DNA of 64,000 nt. Origin: Lineus longissimus (taxonomy: Eukaryota; Nemertea; Pilidiophora; Heteronemertea; Lineidae). The notes under the pieces are model-generated. The model saw only the letters and a list, made by a program, of their open reading frames with translations. It was not told where the DNA came from and did not search any database. Shown here in pieces: positions 55,444 through 64,000 of this stretch (positions are counted from its first letter, which is position 1; every line of letters starts with the position of its first letter). A program made the position numbers and the translations under genes. The stretch is taken from positions 13,379,501 through 13,443,500 of the forward strand of contig NC_088323.1 of NCBI RefSeq assembly GCF_910592395.1, written 5' to 3'.

Positions 55444-55910
55444 GGTCACGCACCTGTAATTAAAGGTCCGGTCGAGGTTGTGTACGAAAATAGTCCCTTT
55501 AAACACATTTAATTCCCTAAGTATGGAGTAGATAAGGGTCTTATCATATTTTTTGAATGTTTTAAAAAATAACATTATAATTTAGTATGATATGTGGGGC
55601 TAAACTTGTTGACATTTTTAGATTACTACGCCTGCACAAAGGTTCATGTGAGTGTGTTGGAATCATACACTCCAAAAAGTAGGTCAACGGTGAAAATGAT
55701 TGAAAAAAAGCGCACCCTATGTTCAGACCCCCCAAGCATTGAATTTATTATGCATAACGTACAACGAAAGTTTCATGGTTTGACAGGCTAGGATAGGTCT
55801 ATTTGCCTGTTAAAGCGTTCCTCCCAGATTACGCCTGGGGAAATGTTATGAGCTAATGGATATTGCCTAAAACTGGAAAACGGCTTAAAACTCTATTACA
55901 GGTACGCGGC
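55444..55910 (+). mobile_element. 460-bp MITE, copy A
   Basis: It begins GGTCACGCACCTGTAATTAA and ends TATTACAGGTACGCGGC, so the ends are inverted repeats of about 20 bp. It is about 90 percent similar by eye to copy B at 59398-59845, in the same orientation. The open frame inside it is also present in copy B but has no protein-like features. Confidence 0.8.
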
Positions 55911-56207
55911 TTATAAGAGCTATTTTGAAAAATTGAGTGTTTTGTTCAAAGTACTGGCAAAAATTTGAAATTCTGTTTTTTTCCTCAATTTCTTTTGATT
56001 TATTTCATGTAGACTTGTCTCATCTTTTGAATTTCATTTAAAAAAATTGAAATTTGAATTAGAATTTGAAAAAATGATGGACGCAATGGCTATCCAAGGT
56101 TGTTTTTTTGGTCATTTTCATCATAATTTACCTAATTTCATCAGAGTTTTTCACATTCAGAACACTTTTTGCTATGGGTGATTGGAATGAGTATCTATTA
56201 GAGTGAT

Positions 56208-56567
56208 GTGAGCCTGAGTGAGACTGTATGGTGTGGGTTAAGGCCCACACGAAGAACTTTTATGGTGCATGTAAGCCAAAGTTGCCGGGGGACTCGATCG
56301 GTAGCTACTTTCACCTATGCACACCATTTAGCGTACATGATTGCACACAACTGCACCCGACAAAACCTCAAAGGGAAGTCAGTGTCTCACTTATGTCATA
56401 ACAGCCTGTGCGCTCGAGCTGATCACCTTTGCCTCGAACCACAAGATGTGAATAATTCAAGACAGTGGAGCAAGAATGAGAACCGATGCAGCCACCACCA
56501 CCATGACAACTTTGATTATCAAGATTGTCTTCTCCCGGGTAAGGCCAAGATAAAATTGTCATTATAG
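56208..56567 (+). CDS. His-Me finger (I-PpoI-like) endonuclease, transposon-associated
   Basis: The 119-residue frame contains SVSHLCHNSLCARADHLCLE followed by DVNNSRQ and then a C...HHHH...C cluster. The SHLCHN...C...HL..E...N..R layout matches the zinc-binding His-Me finger core of I-PpoI-type homing endonucleases, in which His is the general base and Asn helps bind metal. Upstream residues (TYAHHLAYMIAHN) also fit this family. The gene ends at about PGKAKIKLSL, where CCCGG|GTAAGG could be a splice donor. It converges on the Mutator-like transposase 134 bp away. It may be a second protein of the same mobile element or a captured nuclease. Confidence 0.72.
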   Translation: MSLSETVWCGLRPTRRTFMVHVSQSCRGTRSVATFTYAHHLAYMIAHNCTRQNLKGKSVSHLCHNSLCARADHLCLEPQDVNNSRQWSKNENRCSHHHHDNFDYQDCLLPGKAKIKLSL

Positions 56568-56700
56568 GCCTACCGAGGTACATGTATTTTGAAGATTTCA
56601 AAATATGTCATACTGATACTAATGCATACCGTGCTATGGTTGGGGTGCTGACTGAGGCGGCTCTTCTCACATTCATACTTGAATATGAATGGTCACACGG

Positions 56701-58441
56701 CTAGGACGTCTTCTTCGACCTCTTCTTGGTAGGGTCTACGATGGCCTTGTGCTCTAGTCTCCCCTTCTTGTACGCATCTGCCTCTTCTTGTGGCCTTCTC
56801 TTCTTGTGGTGGGTGTATTCGCGAACCTGCAACATTTTCGTAGGAAGAGCTTGAGATTTGTGGGAGTTCTTATACTCAACCGAAAACTCATGCCTGTGTT
56901 GGATATCCTTCAGGGTTCTGACTGCAGCAGGACCAATTGAAGCCCCTACAAATTGAGCCTTTTTAATGACTGACTTGTCAAGTTTGTTGTTCAGTGAGTG
57001 TGCATTGCCATGAGCCCGACCAAACGCATTGAGTTTTTTTAAAAAGTACATTTTTTGGCGAACGTGCATTGAGACCTCGGTGGCTTCCCTCAACATTATT
57101 CGATGTTTGATTGGATTTCATTTCAGCCAAGGCACTCACACTTACTTTCATCTCTAGCAATGCCCTCAAGTACAACTGATCTGTAGTGGTCATGAATCTG
57201 GGCCCCACCGCATAGCAGAGAGGTGGGCGGACTTGCGCCACCAAGACCTTTTCTTACCTCCACTACAGCCAGTTACTTAGTACCTACACTTTGAGCAATT
57301 GCCAGAGTAGCATAAAATTATGCTGTCAACCGTTTTGGCAAGTTTGGCAGCAATCAAGTTGTTGTTGCCATTGAATTTCTTGAATAACTCGCTCATGACC
57401 AGTGATGTTCGGTTTTTTATATCTTTCGCGAAGTTTTTTTTCATAGCTGCATTTGTTAGTGTGCGCGTCGATTTTGCTAACATTTCGTTTGACCATTTGG
57501 CGCTTCCTGCACCGCGAATGATGGTCTGTCCGCGGTGGATAGGATCGGCTTGTTTTATGATTGCTTTTGTTTGTTTTAATAATCATTCTCCCATCCCTAA
57601 GGTGGATGTTGCATCGCCGTCAGTTACCATGTGTTTTACTTCCATTCCTACGTTATCAATATCTTGACCTATCTCGAAGGCCGTGCGGCGCTCTGTAATG
57701 GTCTCGCATGAACTGACATTCGCAAAGCACTCGACCTCGTGACCACCTGGGCACAAAACTTTGAAACCTTTACTTTTGTGACGCTGCCCTGTCGGACATA
57801 ACTTGTTCAAAAGACAAAGACCGATGACCTTTTTTGGGCTGTCGTCGTCTCGCGCGCAACGCCCGCCGCTTGTGAGCAACTTTGACCTGCTTTGTGACGT
57901 ACTCCGAATGTTACGCTGTTGCAGCGACTGTCGAAACACGGATTAAATTCATCTGGGCCCGGTTGTTCAAAGCACCGATAAGGTTATCTTTGAACAACCG
58001 GGCCCTGGATTGTCAACCGGTTTTGAATATCTCTCAATTCTGAGAGTCGGTTTTGCATATCGGTTTTGTCAAGAGAGGTGATCAGTTCAGAAAACTTGTT
58101 GGCCTGGTTTTGCATAGAACTGCTTGATGGGGGATAAATATTACCGCCCCAAGTAAAACCCGGCACTTTGAATTGTCAATGGCAGTTTCTTGTAAACCAG
58201 CTTGAATACCAACATTTACTGTAGCTGATTTAGCACCTCGACCTGTTTTTTCTACTTCTGTGTACATTGGATAGATTTTGGAGATAAAAGTGCAATTGGT
58301 GCACTTCAGAGATAACCGGTCGGTGACAGCTTTCTTGATAACCTTGTGAATGGCAAAATCAGCCAAGTCACAAACACTGTTCTCACGATGTTCAGTGAGT
58401 ACACCTTTAAAACAAGCCGTAAGTTTCATGCGGTTTACCAC
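56701..58441 (-). pseudogene. Mutator-like transposase relic, several frameshifts and an insertion
   Basis: On the minus strand successive frames carry blocks of a transposase family I know as Mutator-like in marine invertebrates. They are SLKCTNCTFISKIYPMY and KSATVNVGIQAGLQETAI (58441-58150), MQNQANKFSELITSLDKTDM (58166-58020), KKVIGLCLLNKLCPTG and MVTDGDATSTLG (57939-57583), KNFAKDIKNRTSLVMSELF with CYSGNCSKC (57483-57277), MKSNQTSNNVEGSHRGLNA (57244-57040), and an HGNAHSLNN block in 57096-56701. The TDGDA acidic pair is probably catalytic. Frame changes near 58150, 57590, 57260 and 57080, plus a 51-bp hairpin at 57955-58005, break it. The protein would move the element by DNA cut-and-paste. 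Confidence 0.75.
57955..58005. mobile_element. 51-bp palindromic mini-MITE inside the transposase
   Basis: Arms GGGCCCGGTTGTTCAAAG (57955-57972) and CTTTGAACAACCGGGCCC (57988-58005) are exact inverses around a 15-base loop. It sits between two conserved transposase blocks, so it is either an insertion or lies at an intron. Confidence 0.85.
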
Positions 58442-59397
58442 AAAATGCTCATCAAAATCAGATGATAAAAGGATGAAATGGGGTCAACTTCAAGACTGGG
58501 TTGGGGTCTCTTTACCTTGAAATGAGCAGATTGGTTAGCGACTGTATTGGAACTTCGAAGGCGGCGTCTGGAACGAGAAATAAATCACTGTATTAAATTC
58601 GAAAGAACGACTTCACTTTCCAGTCTCCAAGAGAATTGTAAGTTTTCCGTGTCATTCTGAGCCAACAGAAGGTTCTCACAACAATATCAAAGGCCAGTTG
58701 GTTTCCAATGGAGATGTTGTCAAGGAAAATACATGTATTGCCAAGGAATAGATGAACATCTTTCCTTTCTAATGATGATATGGTTTTTATGAAGTATGAG
58801 TTAGCACATGTGACACTGTAATTCTGGTGAGCAAACTGCATTCTGTGTTGTGTCTCTCGCCATTGTTGGAGCGATTTCTCCATTGTTGGAGCGACTGAAG
58901 GCATTGTTGCATACCTGATTTTACTTAGTCGTCACCGCATCAAAACATTATGAATTATCATTATTGTGTGCAATGAGTGCATTGAAGACTTGCAAACTTT
59001 AAGGCTTGGAGATCTCATGACAATGAACGCCTTACCATCCTGTTAACAGTCTCCATTGTTGGGTTGCATTGATAACGTCACGAGAAAGGTGATTCTAATG
59101 TAATGATATTGAATAGTCTGATATGCGAAGACCTTTGATTGATGAAAGAAACAAGCACTATGCAGTATTTCACTGACATAGAAAACTTGTGTATTTTTTT
59201 CACATCAGATTTTCAACTGTTTTTAGTATAGGAAATGGAGGCTTTTTCACGATGTCGAGTATTATTTTCAAATTAGTGTAAATTTCTTGAAAATGACCGA
59301 AAAATTTTATTTCTGGTTTCCCGTTGCTTAGAATTGAGTGTACTTTCTTTGAGAATATGATTCGTTGTAACCACGACAAAAACCGCGTCACTAAGTA
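58442..59397. other. unassigned end of the Mutator-like element
   Basis: A minus-strand frame at 58593-58904 could be an upstream exon, but I recognise no domain in it. A block at about 59270-59310 (minus: GGTCATTTTCAAGAAATTTA) resembles, in inverse orientation, GGTCATTTTCATCATAATTT at about 56112, suggesting subterminal inverted repeats of the element. Confidence 0.35.
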
Positions 59398-59845
59398 GGT
59401 CACGCACCTGTAATTAAATGAATAGTCCCTTTAAACAAATTTAATTCCCTTAGTATGCAGTGGATAAGGGTCTTATCATTTTGAATGTTTTTAAAAATAT
59501 TATTAGAATTTAGTTTGATATGTGGGGCTAAACTTGTTGACATTTTTAGATTACTACGCATGCACAAAGGTTCATGTGAGTGTTTTGAAATCATACACTC
59601 CAAAAAGTAGGTCAACAGTGAAAATAATTAAAAAAAAGCGCCCCCTATGTTCAGACCCCCCCCCCCAAACCTTGACTTTACCATGCATAACGTACAACGA
59701 AACTTTAAGGTTTGACAGGCTAGGATAGGTCTATTTGCCTGTTGAAGCGTTCCTCCCAGATTACGTCTGGTAAAAAGTTATGAGCTAATGGATACTGCCT
59801 ATTTAACTGGAAAACGACTTAAAACTTTATTATAGGTACGTGGCC
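59398..59845 (+). mobile_element. 460-bp MITE, copy B
   Basis: The ends are GGTCACGCACCTGTAATTAA and TATTATAGGTACGTGGCC, the same family and orientation as copy A. The two copies flank the transposase/nuclease pair as direct repeats about 3.5 kb apart. A C run of about 12 in this copy is shorter in copy A. Confidence 0.8.
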
Positions 59846-60130
59846 AAAACGCACTGGTCCATGGAGGCCGACATTTACATCGTATGACGTCACAAAATTG
59901 TATGTTACGTCATATCGACCTTTATTGTGCCGAGGTGCGTAAATTTAGTACCCGACCGGTTTTTTTTCCATTTCTATACCAGCCTTTGCCTTGGGGGCGT
60001 GGGCCTCGCGTTCACCACACAGATGAGGCATACTCGTAATAATATGGAGGTCTGTAATTTCACATGAACTCAAACGGTGCTTTCTTTCATCAAATCTGGG
60101 AACTTGTCATCGCGAACAGCAGATAGGGAA

Positions 60131-60258
60131 GAATGGGGTATTTGTAGCCCCGGTTTAATTGTAGCCCCTGCCGATGATATTGCTTGATATCCCCATGCAT
60201 CAAACAATGCAGAGGCTACAAATAAACTGGGGCTACAAACATGACAAATTCCCCATTC
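60131..60258. mobile_element. 128-bp MITE-like inverted repeat
   Basis: GAATGGGGTATTTGTAGCCC at the left is matched in inverse at the right by GGGGCTACAAAC...CCCCATTC, with further paired blocks (GTAGCCCC/GGGGCTAC, repeated). It can fold into a long imperfect hairpin. Confidence 0.75.
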
Positions 60259-60493
60259 TACCTTATTTTTATCAAAGCATTATTCAAAGAAAGCGATTGA
60301 TATCAGGCCACGTACGTTTGTATACATGCGCTTTACTATTTATGATAGATATTGTTAAAGAAAAACTGGACAACCAAGCAAAGCATTTCTTATTGTGCCA
60401 ATGATAATGCCACTTAAGTTACGCATGTGGACGGGTAGTATACTAGTCTACGATTACTTCATAATATCACAATCTACTTTGTATACGTGTGTG

Positions 60494-60813
60494 AATGCTC
60501 TAAAACCTCGAATACAAGGAATGAGGCCTCGCCCCCAATCATTACAATGGTATTGGATGGGGATGGGCCAATAAGTCAGGTATTATTATTTTCTCAATGG
60601 CATGGGCCAATGGAGTCGCATGTGTTATAACCACGATTTGATCTTGACTGACATTGACAATGAAACGAAATCAACATCACTAGTTATAGTGAGCCCATTT
60701 CATCTCATAAAAGAGACGTTTCTTTAGAATTGATATTGAGGTTTTAGAATCCCTCCGCCATTGTAATGAATGGGGCGCAGCTTCATTCCTTGTATTCGAA
60801 GTTTTAGAGTATT
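60494..60813. mobile_element. 320-bp MITE with about 65-bp inverted ends
   Basis: The left end AATGCTCTAAAACCTCGAAT is the inverse of the right end ATTCGAAGTTTTAGAGTATT. Similarity continues through ACAAGGAATGA and CATTACAATGG. No coding sequence. Confidence 0.82.
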
Positions 60814-63800
60814 ACATGATTGTATGATATGTATACTTTAGTATAAGAGCCATCATTGGGTTTTGATTAAATTGAAATGAATTGAATTATGTGAGCCTGA
60901 TCATAACGAAGGCCTGGTCATAGCCTATTTATTCAGTACCGTTGTTGAACTTATTTTATTGTTATTTCTTGAAAACAAACAGATACCGGGATTGTCACTG
61001 TTCTTTGTTGGTGCAATGAGCGAGTTCCACTTCAGATCTGTCTTGATATGCACTCTTTGATATTGGTGGGCAGATTTTACCGCCCCTAAGTCGTGGCAGT
61101 CCAGTGACGTAGCAAATGCTCGGAAATTTAAGTTCTTGTTACAAGTCAAAGCAAACGCTTTTTAGCATCTAGTGTTTACTTCAAAAGGGACAAATGATTG
61201 TCTTCATATGAATAAAGTGTGGCATAGGCTTTGATAGGAAATTCTTCGATTTTTCAATGTTGCTCCTGAGGTGACCAGAAAGTTGAAGTAAAAGGTTTGT
61301 CATCTTCCGAATAGCTCTATGCGTTTTGGTCTCGAAAATTGTATTTGCTATGAGAGCCATGTCGTGTAAATAAATATCCTTCACTGCATCGATTTAATGA
61401 GGACACGTGTAGCGGAGGTCATAGCATTTTACAATTTATTCGGAAGACACTCGAGATGGGTCTTTGAGAGCACGAAAGACCAAATATTAAGTGTTTCTTC
61501 ATAATCTGCAAAAAATCAGGTGGAGGACAATTTTTCTATCAAAGTAATCATTCCAAAACAATTGCAAAGGTCCTCTCCCTTAGCAGTAGAAGCTCTTCCT
61601 TAACCTAGGTCTATGATGTATAACGTGGCAAATTATTCAACGGATGCAGGACTTCCCCAGTTAGATGACAGATGAATCGGACGATGATGACGCAAGAGAG
61701 TGTGTCAACGAGGACAGAACACTAGCACTTTCGCCAACATCTTTTCATCAGGAGACCTCTTGACCCCCCCTATCCTCGAATACCAGGGTCAGTCGTGTGC
61801 TCCTCTCCCACACACATAACTCGAAAAACATGGTGATAGGTGCCAAGTGAAAGGCCCTGAAGTTCACGATGCTATAACATTACCCAAACCACAAAATGAA
61901 ATAGATTACCAGCACAGACCATTCATAAGAAATATGACATCGGGACTGACCTTCAAGCATTTGCTTGAAGATTATTAGCAAAGCATTTGCAGTGAATGGT
62001 CCACATTATTCATACGAAAACAAGCATAATCTTTTACTTTTAGAAAATACTGCTTCAACTTGAAGGATTTGCTTCCAAGGAAATGCTAGTTTTTATTCAT
62101 ATGGCCCATTGTTTATAAGGCTTCTCGCTATCGGCAATTGATGTCATTTGGCGATGGATGGTGATATCGACCGAACAGCCTAACCAGACATAACCAGTTT
62201 TTCTTCGATGTAATTATTGAAGTTCTGCAACAGTGTCAGCCCGAGAACTGAACCCCTGCAGATGATCTTAAAACCCTTATTGTCAGCCCTTATAATCCAT
62301 GACTTCGCTACAAAGATAGTGCAACCCGTAGGCTCTCCGTTGGTATCCAGTGTCACGGCATACGCCTGGCCAATCTCCAGACATCTTGACACTCAAGCAT
62401 TGGATCCAGTCCACCGACCCGGATTCCATTACACCAACCCTTGACGCAATACGCATATCTGCCTGTACAAGTTGATTCTGTTATTCCTCACTGGATCGCA
62501 TGCTACCGCCGATATTAACCAATCAGAAGGCCTATATCCAGAGCCCACTTTGATCATGATCTAAGCAACCTCGCTTCTAGTCTTTTACGTTCAAAAATGC
62601 TGTGGCGAAAGTGTATATTGGCAGTATGCCAAGACTGGAGGCGAGAATAAATAAATGACTCATTCATGAAAAAATTCACAATTTTGAACGCAGCGTTCTC
62701 ATTGGCTAACAACATCGAGGCGCACGAGAGACAGAATTATGGCATGCTTTTCTTCAGAGGTATGAGGGGAGGTAACGGACCGATTATCGCTGATGGCTCA
62801 GAATGATCTCTAGAAGGAGTGTCACAAAGAAGCACACGTCCTCTCTCATTCTATAGATTTTCCGCTTTGAGAAAATTAACACAGCAATTGTAACCAAGGT
62901 CAAGAGATTCATATGATTACCAGAAGCAAAATTAAAATTTCATGTGTTCATCATCATATGCTAATGAGAAAATGACATGTGACAGCGAGTGACGTCATCC
63001 ATATTTATGTGAATTGACATTAACTAATCACAGAGCTTTTATTTTTAGATGTGTCCAGGGGTTCATAAGAGGACCACTTCAAGTGGGAAGCGCATTGACC
63101 CCTGGACGTGGAGGTTGCTTCATTCCCGCCACGCCTCTTTTCGGATATTTTGTGACCACCAAATCACCAGTGATCGGACACGGCAAAACAATGAGCACTG
63201 TAGATATAAACGATTTAGCTATAGTTGGCCCGTACTGAATGGTCTAGACCAGCAGACCCCTCGAGCAGTTGCTTTGCACACAAGCTAGTCGTCTGGCGCT
63301 GCAGTGCTTCTTTGGTCTTCCCTTTAGGTCGTCCTGATCATTTTTTATATGACAATTCCATTGCGCTAATTGGCCAAATTTGACTGACAGCATGTTCTTG
63401 CGGAGAAAATCTGCCTACTAGGGCCTATCGCATGGTGCATGAGCATGAAGTCGCACGTGGCATCACAATTCATCTGTGGTCAATTCCTAACCAGGTCATT
63501 GTGCCGTGTCATAGGGCTCTCTGATTTACCGGCCATGTAAGACAAAATTGCGTTGCAATAAATTTTCATTAAGATTATATTAGTGGGAAGGGAATGAATC
63601 TACTATAATTGGCCTCATGACTTAAGCACAAAGGACAAAAGTACGAAAGCCCAGAGACTCATTTCGAGATTCGAAATTCGAAATTCAAAACTAGACTTCG
63701 AGATTCAAACTTGTCTTCCAAATTCAAAACTCGACCTCGAAATTCAAAACTTTAAAAAAATTAGCAATGACCAATGGCTTCGTGCGTGTAATTTTGTTAT

Positions 63801-64000
63801 CTGTGTATGTTACTCTGTACGCTATGAACATGCCCACAGGCAGCTGCAGTGATGTAGGTACATTGTAACGGTAGATCACAGTCCCATCACAGTCTCATGA
63901 TGTGTGCTCTTGGTGATTTACGTTATGTGTACGGTCTGTGTTGATCTATACAGGTGCTGCTTGACGTATTTTCTTTCGTGACTAAAAGAAGGAGCTGGGA
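60814..64000. other. no gene recognised
   Basis: Open frames are short and lack domains. Small structures present are a 20-bp palindrome, CTTCAAGCATTTGCTTGAAG, at 61951-61970 and a short repeat of CGAAATTC/AAATTCAAAACT units at about 63665-63755. Everything else looks like unique intergenic or intronic DNA. Confidence 0.4.

Noticed and set aside
55594-59728. Similar 65-68 residue frames in both MITE copies
   Set aside because: They are repeated only because the MITE is repeated; the frames start and end arbitrarily and show no protein features.
55444-59845. Reading the two 460-bp direct repeats as LTRs of one retroelement
   Set aside because: Each copy has its own inverted ends, lacks TG...CA termini, and the sequence between them encodes a DNA transposase on the minus strand and a nuclease, with no reverse transcriptase.

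Overview
This is nuclear DNA of an animal, most likely a marine invertebrate. Two kinds of evidence support this. First, exons of a recognisable bilaterian gene lie on the minus strand: BAMBI, the BMP/activin pseudoreceptor, with its ectodomain exon at 49.1-49.4 kb and its transmembrane/cytoplasmic exon at 41.0-41.5 kb. Second, the rest is a dense mosaic of eukaryotic mobile DNA: a Polinton/Maverick, a TTAA-target DNA transposon, PIF/Harbinger elements, a Mutator-like transposase, a tRNA-derived SINE, a solo LTR, many MITEs and a very large satellite. The species or phylum cannot be fixed from the sequence alone.

Layout. 1-about 17,000: the right-hand part of a Polinton (virus-like transposon). 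In order it holds the end of a major capsid gene, a small membrane protein, a broken jelly-roll minor capsid gene, a conserved 152-aa protein, an intact packaging ATPase (minus), a broken retroviral-type integrase with chromodomain, a zinc-finger/HNH-like nuclease gene split by an insertion, two accessory proteins, a broken protein-primed DNA polymerase B, a second jelly-roll-like gene, and three minus-strand genes. The left end is outside the window. A 4,220-bp transposon (4123-8342) with 27-bp perfect inverted ends and TTAA target duplications sits inside the nuclease gene and carries a three-exon gene fragment. 17-26.4 kb: no convincing gene; MITEs, hairpins and local duplications. 26.5-37.7 kb: one array of about 151 copies of a 68-bp satellite unit, interrupted by an 872-bp insert that looks like a solo LTR, followed by a decayed repeat zone to about 39.5 kb. 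40.5-49.4 kb: BAMBI exons 3 and 2 with a 7.7-kb intron holding a SINE and several repeats. 49.5-55 kb: intergenic or BAMBI intron 1, with a Harbinger element carrying a broken HARBI1-like transposase. 55.2-59.8 kb: a Mutator-like transposase relic (minus) facing an I-PpoI-like His-Me finger nuclease gene (plus), flanked by two direct copies of a roughly 460-bp MITE. 60-64 kb: small MITEs and unassigned DNA.

How it fits together. The Polinton genes cover capsid formation, packaging, integration and self-replication, but most core genes carry stops, frameshifts or an insertion, so this copy is a relic. Nine of its genes begin at a TAAATG motif, which suggests a shared start/promoter signal. The satellite lies near the 3' end of BAMBI and each unit contains several CAGAC/GTCTG boxes, the half-site bound by SMAD proteins. 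Any regulatory link is only a hypothesis.
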